Assembly: GCA_900557385.1 (NCBI GenBank) | Contig: USSP01000038.1 | Coordinates: 1-10,906 of the forward strand | Reading direction: 5' to 3' | DNA: 10,906 nucleotides | DNA from: an uncultured Lachnospiraceae bacterium | Lineage (GTDB): Bacteria; Bacillota; Clostridia; Lachnospirales; Lachnospiraceae | Notes under the pieces: generated by a model | What the model saw: the letters and a program-made list of their open reading frames with translations, nothing else | Database searches by the model: none | Told to the model about the DNA's origin: nothing | In this document: in pieces, positions 7,136 through 10,906 of the stretch | How the letters are laid out: each line of letters begins with the position of its first letter | How positions within the stretch are numbered: position 1 is the stretch's first letter | Program-made: the position numbers and the translations under genes

Positions 7136-8312
7136 GGAAACAGTACTGATTGTACACAATTACTATCAGACACCGGGAGGAGAAGATACTGTTGTCTGCA
7201 ATGAGAAAGAACTGCTGGAGGAGCATGGGCATAAGGTCATTCTCTATACCCGTAACAATAGTGAATTGAAGGTCTTCTCCAAAGGAAGAAAACTGTTACT
7301 CCCATTTACCACGATTTTCAATCCGCGGACTTATAGAGATATCAAAAAGATTGTCAGGAAAGAACAAGTTGATGTCATACATGTCCACAATACACTGAAC
7401 CTGATAAGTCCGGCAGTCTATTATGCGGCACGCACCTGCAGAAAGCCGGTGGTGCAGACCATCCACAATTTTCGGCTGCTATGCCCAGGAGCAACCTTCT
7501 ATCGTGATGGACATATTTGCGAGGACTGTGTGGAGAAGGGACTGCAGTGCGCAGTGAAACACAAATGCTATCGGAACAGTCGCATGCAAACACTGGCATG
7601 TGCCATAAACCTTAAGGTTCACAGAATGACCGGAATTTACCGAAAGATTTATTATATCTGCCTCACGGATTTCAACCGCGAGAAGCTACTACAGCTGCCG
7701 GGACTAAAACCGGAGCAGGTTTATATCAAACCAAACTTCGTCATGGAGAAGGGAAACGAGCTGCTGGGAAAGGAAGAAAGAGAAGACTTCTTCTTATATG
7801 CAGGCAGATTAGATTCATTAAAGGGGGTTCCACAACTATTGGCTACCTGGATTCAGATGGGAGAGAAGGCACCGAAACTGATTCTATGTGGTAGTGGTCC
7901 GTCAGAATCTTGGTGTCGGGGTACCATTGAGAAACACCATTTACGTACCATAGAATTCCGGGGACAGACCCCATGGGAGGAAGTACAGAAACTGATGGGA
8001 AAAGCAAGGGCAATGATTCTGCCGACCCAGTGGTATGAGGGTTTCCCTATGACGATTGTAGAGGCATATTCCGTGGGAACACCTGTGATCGGACCGGATA
8101 TGGGAAATGTAGGAGACCTGATAGAAGAAGGTGTAACAGGATGGAAGTATCAAACGAGCAGTGAAGAATCAATTAAACAAACAATCATCAATGCTATGAG
8201 AATGCCAGTGAATTATAATCAGATTGGAGAATTATATAAACAAAGATACAGTTCAGAATTGAACTATCAGCAACTTACAAATATATATCGTATAGTTCAG
8301 GAACTTGCATGA
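7116..8312 (+). CDS. GT4 family glycosyltransferase
   Basis: A 398-residue GT-B fold retaining glycosyltransferase predicted to add a sugar to the lipid-linked repeat unit in the cytoplasm. The N-terminal domain shows LIVHNYYQTPGGEDTV (11-26), VIHVHN (87-92) and QTIHNFRLLCPG (114-125). The C-terminal donor-binding domain has YAGRLDSLKG (228-237), LILCGSGP (255-262) and the E-x7-E motif in YEGFPMTIVEA (307-317, Glu308 and Glu316). A cysteine group at 123, 135, 138, 145 and 151 (CEDC plus two more) resembles a small metal-binding or disulfide knuckle seen in some GT4 members; its role here is not known. The start at 7116 is 6 bases after AGGTGG (7104-7109); an ATG at 7122 is a possible alternative. 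The first 20 bases overlap the phosphotransferase gene. The last 50 or so codons are far richer in AT than the rest. Donor and acceptor are unknown. Confidence 0.9.
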   Translation: MEMERCKETVLIVHNYYQTPGGEDTVVCNEKELLEEHGHKVILYTRNNSELKVFSKGRKLLLPFTTIFNPRTYRDIKKIVRKEQVDVIHVHNTLNLISPAVYYAARTCRKPVVQTIHNFRLLCPGATFYRDGHICEDCVEKGLQCAVKHKCYRNSRMQTLACAINLKVHRMTGIYRKIYYICLTDFNREKLLQLPGLKPEQVYIKPNFVMEKGNELLGKEEREDFFLYAGRLDSLKGVPQLLATWIQMGEKAPKLILCGSGPSESWCRGTIEKHHLRTIEFRGQTPWEEVQKLMGKARAMILPTQWYEGFPMTIVEAYSVGTPVIGPDMGNVGDLIEEGVTGWKYQTSSEESIKQTIINAMRMPVNYNQIGELYKQRYSSELNYQQLTNIYRIVQELA

Positions 8313-8336
8313 AACAGTGAATTGGATATTAGTGTT

Positions 8337-9647
8337 ATGAAGAAACCATCTACAACAAGGATACTTGGAGTGAATATATCTATTACGAATATGGAAGATG
8401 TAATTCAATGTATTCTATCACAATTTGATAGTCTGAAGGGACAATACATCTGTTTTTCAAATGTGCATACAACAGTAATGTCACGCAAAAATCCAGATTA
8501 TTGCAGAGTTCAGAATAATGCATTTATGGCGTTACCGGATGGCAGCCCTGTAGCCTTGGTAGCCAGAATGAGGGGGTACGAGCAGGCAGAACAGGTAGCA
8601 GGACCAGATTTTATGCCTGTACTTTGGAAAGCTACGGAGAATACAGAATATAAGCATTACTTTTATGGAGGAAGTCCTGAAACAATACAAAAACTTCAGG
8701 AAGTGTTAGCCAGAAAGTACCCGGACATGAAAGTGGTGGGAATGGAATCGCCTCCGTACCGTACATTGACACCAGAGGAAGATAAAGAAGTTGTTAACCG
8801 AATTAATGCATCCGGTGCGGATTTCGTATGGGTCGGTTTAGGAGCACCCAAGCAGGAGCGATGGATGTATGAACATAGGAATCGTGTTCATGCCTTGATG
8901 TTTGGAGTGGGAGCAGGCTTTGATTTCCATGCAGGAACAGTCAAACGTGCCCCTAAATGGATGAGGGAACACTACTTGGAGTGGTTTTACCGTTTAATGC
9001 AGGATCCAAAGAGATTATGGAAAAGATATGTAGTGACCAACATTCAATTTGTTGGACTATCTATTGCAGATGCCTTTGCATGGAAAAAACAACAGGATAA
9101 AGACAAACAGACAATCCTGATTTATTCGTATGATTATATGATGAGTTCGTGCAGCAGTAAGAAACTAAAAGAGTGGATTGATGCACAAAAGGAGCAATTT
9201 GAGATTACAATCATCTGTAGTGTACCGGTTATTGATGGACGCGTCCCACGGGAATTTAGACAGCACAAGTATTTTTATGAGAATTATGACGGAATTAATA
9301 TTTTACAGGTGAGAGTCCCCGATTATCGGGAATCGTTTTCGCTCAGCCGCAGATGGAATAAAGTCGTTTTCTTTCTGAATGCTATATTTGCAACTACCAG
9401 GGTAGAAAAACAGGATTTTATCTATACCTCCCTTTCTGAAAGGAATTTAAACTCTATACTGGGCATAATTGGAAAAAGGTTAAAATCGTCAAAACTTGTG
9501 GTAAAAGATATAACACCAGAACAGAAGGAAAAGCGAGATCGAATGCATCTTATATTGAATAAGTGCAATTCTTATGCATGCCGAAAAGCGAATCAGGTGC
9601 TTGTTGGTGAGGAGACAGATAGTAATGAATCTTTTTTTGTTTGCTAA
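8337..9647 (+). CDS. WecG/TagA/CpsF (GT26) glycosyltransferase with extra GT4-like C-terminal domain
   Basis: A 436-residue protein in two parts. Residues 7-248 are a complete WecG/TagA/CpsF enzyme, a family adding ManNAc-type, uronic or other sugars to lipid-linked glycans: LPDGSP (66-71, with the proposed catalytic Asp68), VAGPDFM (87-93), FYGGSP (109-114), GLGAPKQERWM (167-177), GVGAGFDFHAGTVKRAP (190-206) and EHYLEWFYRL (211-220). Family members normally end here. Residues 255-436 are extra and resemble the N-terminal acceptor half of a WbuB-like GT4 enzyme: a beta strand ILIY, FEITIICSVP, DGINILQVRVP, FIYTSLSE, and VVKDITPEQ in place of the DxRDxWPE pattern. There is no donor-binding half and no E-x7-E motif. 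It ends abruptly in a tail overlapping the next gene by 23 bases. The ATG at 8337 is chosen because the family fold begins soon after it; an in-frame TTG lies at 8322 and neither has a strong ribosome binding site. The GT26 part is certain; the C-terminal reading is moderately supported. Confidence 0.87.
   Translation: MKKPSTTRILGVNISITNMEDVIQCILSQFDSLKGQYICFSNVHTTVMSRKNPDYCRVQNNAFMALPDGSPVALVARMRGYEQAEQVAGPDFMPVLWKATENTEYKHYFYGGSPETIQKLQEVLARKYPDMKVVGMESPPYRTLTPEEDKEVVNRINASGADFVWVGLGAPKQERWMYEHRNRVHALMFGVGAGFDFHAGTVKRAPKWMREHYLEWFYRLMQDPKRLWKRYVVTNIQFVGLSIADAFAWKKQQDKDKQTILIYSYDYMMSSCSSKKLKEWIDAQKEQFEITIICSVPVIDGRVPREFRQHKYFYENYDGINILQVRVPDYRESFSLSRRWNKVVFFLNAIFATTRVEKQDFIYTSLSERNLNSILGIIGKRLKSSKLVVKDITPEQKEKRDRMHLILNKCNSYACRKANQVLVGEETDSNESFFVC
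9610..9614 (+). promoter_or_regulatory. Ribosome binding site for the second Wzy-like gene
   Basis: AGGAG lies 10 bases before the ATG at 9625, inside the end of the GT26 fusion gene. It supports 9625 as the start rather than the earlier in-frame ATG at 9574, whose 17 extra residues are charged and precede the first membrane helix. Confidence 0.65.
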
Positions 9648-10746
9648 ACAGTTTGTTGATATGCTTTACCCATATCAAGGCTTAGACTATATTATGGTTT
9701 TTATTGCACTTTATATGATAGGGTATCAGCTTATTCTGGTCAGACCGAATATTGTACACAAAAGCACTTCACAGGATTACGCATTGGCTCTTATTGCGAT
9801 TATTTTATCAGTACATTTTTTATTTACAAGAGGAGGTTATCACTCCTATATAAAGGTGTTATCGGCAATTCTTTTGTATTTTCTTGGGAGAATATGTTAC
9901 GAACGGGTTCTTGAATGTAATCGAGCCTTGGTGCTTTCATCCTACCTGATTATCTATATCAATTTTTTTTATCGTTTGTGGAATCTGAGCTCCGAACTAT
10001 TTCATGTACAAAATGTAGGAGGGGATTTGTATTATTATGATGCAGATATGGCCTTTGCTGTTATACTGTCTGTAATTTTCATTGCCTTTTTAGGGAAAAC
10101 AACGTTCTATAAAATGGTTACTTTACTGTTTGTGGCACCTTGTATGGTGATATTCTCAGAGGCAGGGATACAAACGATTCTCCTATTCTGCATTTATGCA
10201 ATTATCCTAGTATATTTTGTAGAAAAGTTATTAAGAAAGAGAAAAGTCGGCAGTTTACTTTTGTGGGTGCTGGTTATTGCTTTAATTTCCTGCATTGTAC
10301 TCATCCATCTTCCAGCATTTGGTGTGCTTAATCAGGAAAGAATTGCAAGCCTGTTTTCCAATTCACTACTTAATGGCAAGAATATGTTTCGTTTGTACAG
10401 AAAATGGAATGATGCACTACGACAAATGTGGGGAAATGGGTGGATACACAGATTGTTTGGGTTTGGAGTGAATCGCGGAATAGAAAGCATCTACATTAAA
10501 ACAGTCTATTCTACGGGACTCATTGGAACTGCAGCCAGTATTTATTTGGCATTTAGCAGCATGAAACAGATTAAATATGTAGAAGACCGCAGAATGATGT
10601 ATTTAATGGTATCTTGTTTTGTATTATTTCTTGGAAGCGGTGTGATGAACAACAGTTTAGAGTCAACTCAGATGAGTTGGTTTCCCTTTCTTTATATGGG
10701 AATGACAGTATCAGCAACTGGAAGGCAAGTGGCAGGAGAAAACTGA
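9625..10746 (+). CDS. Second Wzy/O-antigen ligase-like polytopic membrane protein
   Basis: A 373-residue integral membrane protein with roughly ten hydrophobic segments (such as 22-40, 53-67, 76-92, 101-118, 142-157, 163-178, 181-200, 209-228, 295-312, 326-340). After a long loop (about 230-290) comes a pattern typical of the O-antigen polymerase/ligase superfamily: an Arg-rich stretch FRLYRKWNDAL (255-265), a Trp, then LFGFGVNRGIES (277-288) and STGLIG (296-301). It probably polymerises or ligates lipid-linked glycan outside the membrane. It is not closely similar in appearance to the Wzy-like protein encoded at 4533-5681, so the locus carries two such enzymes. The first 23 bases overlap the upstream gene and the next gene starts one base after its stop. 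It is the most AT-rich gene here and contains an 8-T run at 9963-9970. Polymerase and ligase cannot be told apart from sequence. Confidence 0.78.
   Translation: MNLFLFAKQFVDMLYPYQGLDYIMVFIALYMIGYQLILVRPNIVHKSTSQDYALALIAIILSVHFLFTRGGYHSYIKVLSAILLYFLGRICYERVLECNRALVLSSYLIIYINFFYRLWNLSSELFHVQNVGGDLYYYDADMAFAVILSVIFIAFLGKTTFYKMVTLLFVAPCMVIFSEAGIQTILLFCIYAIILVYFVEKLLRKRKVGSLLLWVLVIALISCIVLIHLPAFGVLNQERIASLFSNSLLNGKNMFRLYRKWNDALRQMWGNGWIHRLFGFGVNRGIESIYIKTVYSTGLIGTAASIYLAFSSMKQIKYVEDRRMMYLMVSCFVLFLGSGVMNNSLESTQMSWFPFLYMGMTVSATGRQVAGEN
10734..10738 (+). promoter_or_regulatory. Ribosome binding site for the last (partial) gene
   Basis: AGGAG, 9 bases before the ATG at 10748, located in the last codons of the preceding membrane protein gene. 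It supports the start of the partial GT26 gene. Confidence 0.65.
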
Positions 10747-10747
10747 T

Positions 10748-10906
10748 ATGCGAATAAAGTTTATGAATACGCAAATCGATAATATTACAATGGAAGAAGC
10801 GATTGACAGAATCGGCGAACTTGTGGTGCAAAGAAAACCGACTTTTGTGGTGACACCGAATGTCGACCACATTGTTCAAATAGAAAGAGACCCGGAATTT
10901 AAAAGC
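10748..10906 (+). CDS. WecG/TagA/CpsF (GT26) glycosyltransferase, N-terminal part (partial, open at right edge)
   Basis: An open frame of 53 codons begins at ATG 10748, one base after the TGA of the preceding gene, and runs off the window. The translation fits the N-terminus of the WecG/TagA/CpsF family: a short strand with IKFMNTQIDNITMEEAIDRI, then FVVTPNVDHIVQIERDPEF (about 34-52), which corresponds to the CFSNVHTTVMSRKNPDY stretch of the GT26 enzyme at 8337-9647 and to the TPN-x-(D/E) pattern of the family, with its closing D-P-E-F. It would add one sugar to the lipid-linked repeat unit. The catalytic Asp and the GxGAPKQE motif lie beyond the window, so completeness cannot be judged. It is a second, clearly different member of the family in the same operon. 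Confidence 0.78.
   Translation, partial: MRIKFMNTQIDNITMEEAIDRIGELVVQRKPTFVVTPNVDHIVQIERDPEFKS

Noticed and set aside
8300..8340. Possible promoter in the 24-base gap before the GT26 fusion gene
   Set aside because: TTGCAT and a GATATT-like hexamer are present but only 14 bases apart, and the region is AT-rich, so the match is not better than chance.
1..10906. Search for CRISPR arrays, insertion sequences, tRNA/rRNA, inverted-repeat terminators
   Set aside because: No regularly spaced repeats, transposase, RNA gene or hairpin followed by a T run was seen; the genes leave no intergenic space over 24 bases.

Overview
The window is a continuous stretch of ten co-directional (+ strand) genes. 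They encode assembly of a cell-surface polysaccharide (capsule or exopolysaccharide) of the Wzy-dependent type, preceded by the 3' end of an ABC exporter gene. Gene style, AGGAG-type ribosome binding sites, moderate-to-low GC and protein sequence character suggest a Firmicute, most likely a gut-type Clostridia/Lachnospiraceae bacterium. That placement is inference from general resemblance, not from a marker gene.

Layout. (1) 1-983: C-terminal part of an ABC exporter half-transporter, open at the left edge. (2) 983-4536: a tightly linked cassette of a Capsule_synth-type (KpsC/KpsS-like) transferase, a short NeuB-type nonulosonic acid synthase without the usual C-terminal SAF domain, and a CMP-nonulosonate cytidylyltransferase fused to a KdsC-like HAD phosphatase. 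(3) 4533-8312: a Wzy-like polymerase, a WbaP/CpsE-type initiating sugar phosphotransferase, and a GT4 glycosyltransferase. (4) 8337-10906: a WecG/TagA/CpsF (GT26) glycosyltransferase with a long extra C-terminal domain, a second Wzy/ligase-like membrane protein, and the start of a second GT26 enzyme running off the right edge.

Adjacent genes overlap or are separated by at most about 24 bases. I see no internal promoter, terminator, RNA gene, CRISPR array or insertion sequence, and no gene-free stretch longer than 24 bases. The whole window reads as one transcription unit whose promoter lies to the left.

How the genes could work together: the NeuB/NeuA-HAD pair makes a CMP-activated nonulosonic acid, probably through a 9-phosphate intermediate, and the KpsC/KpsS-like protein is a candidate transferase for it. 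The phosphotransferase loads the first sugar onto undecaprenyl phosphate, GT4 and GT26 enzymes extend the unit, and the Wzy-like proteins polymerise it. A flippase (Wzx) and chain-length regulators are not in the window. Base composition is mosaic, with sharp drops in GC near 4515 and near 8150, suggesting the locus was assembled from blocks of different origin.
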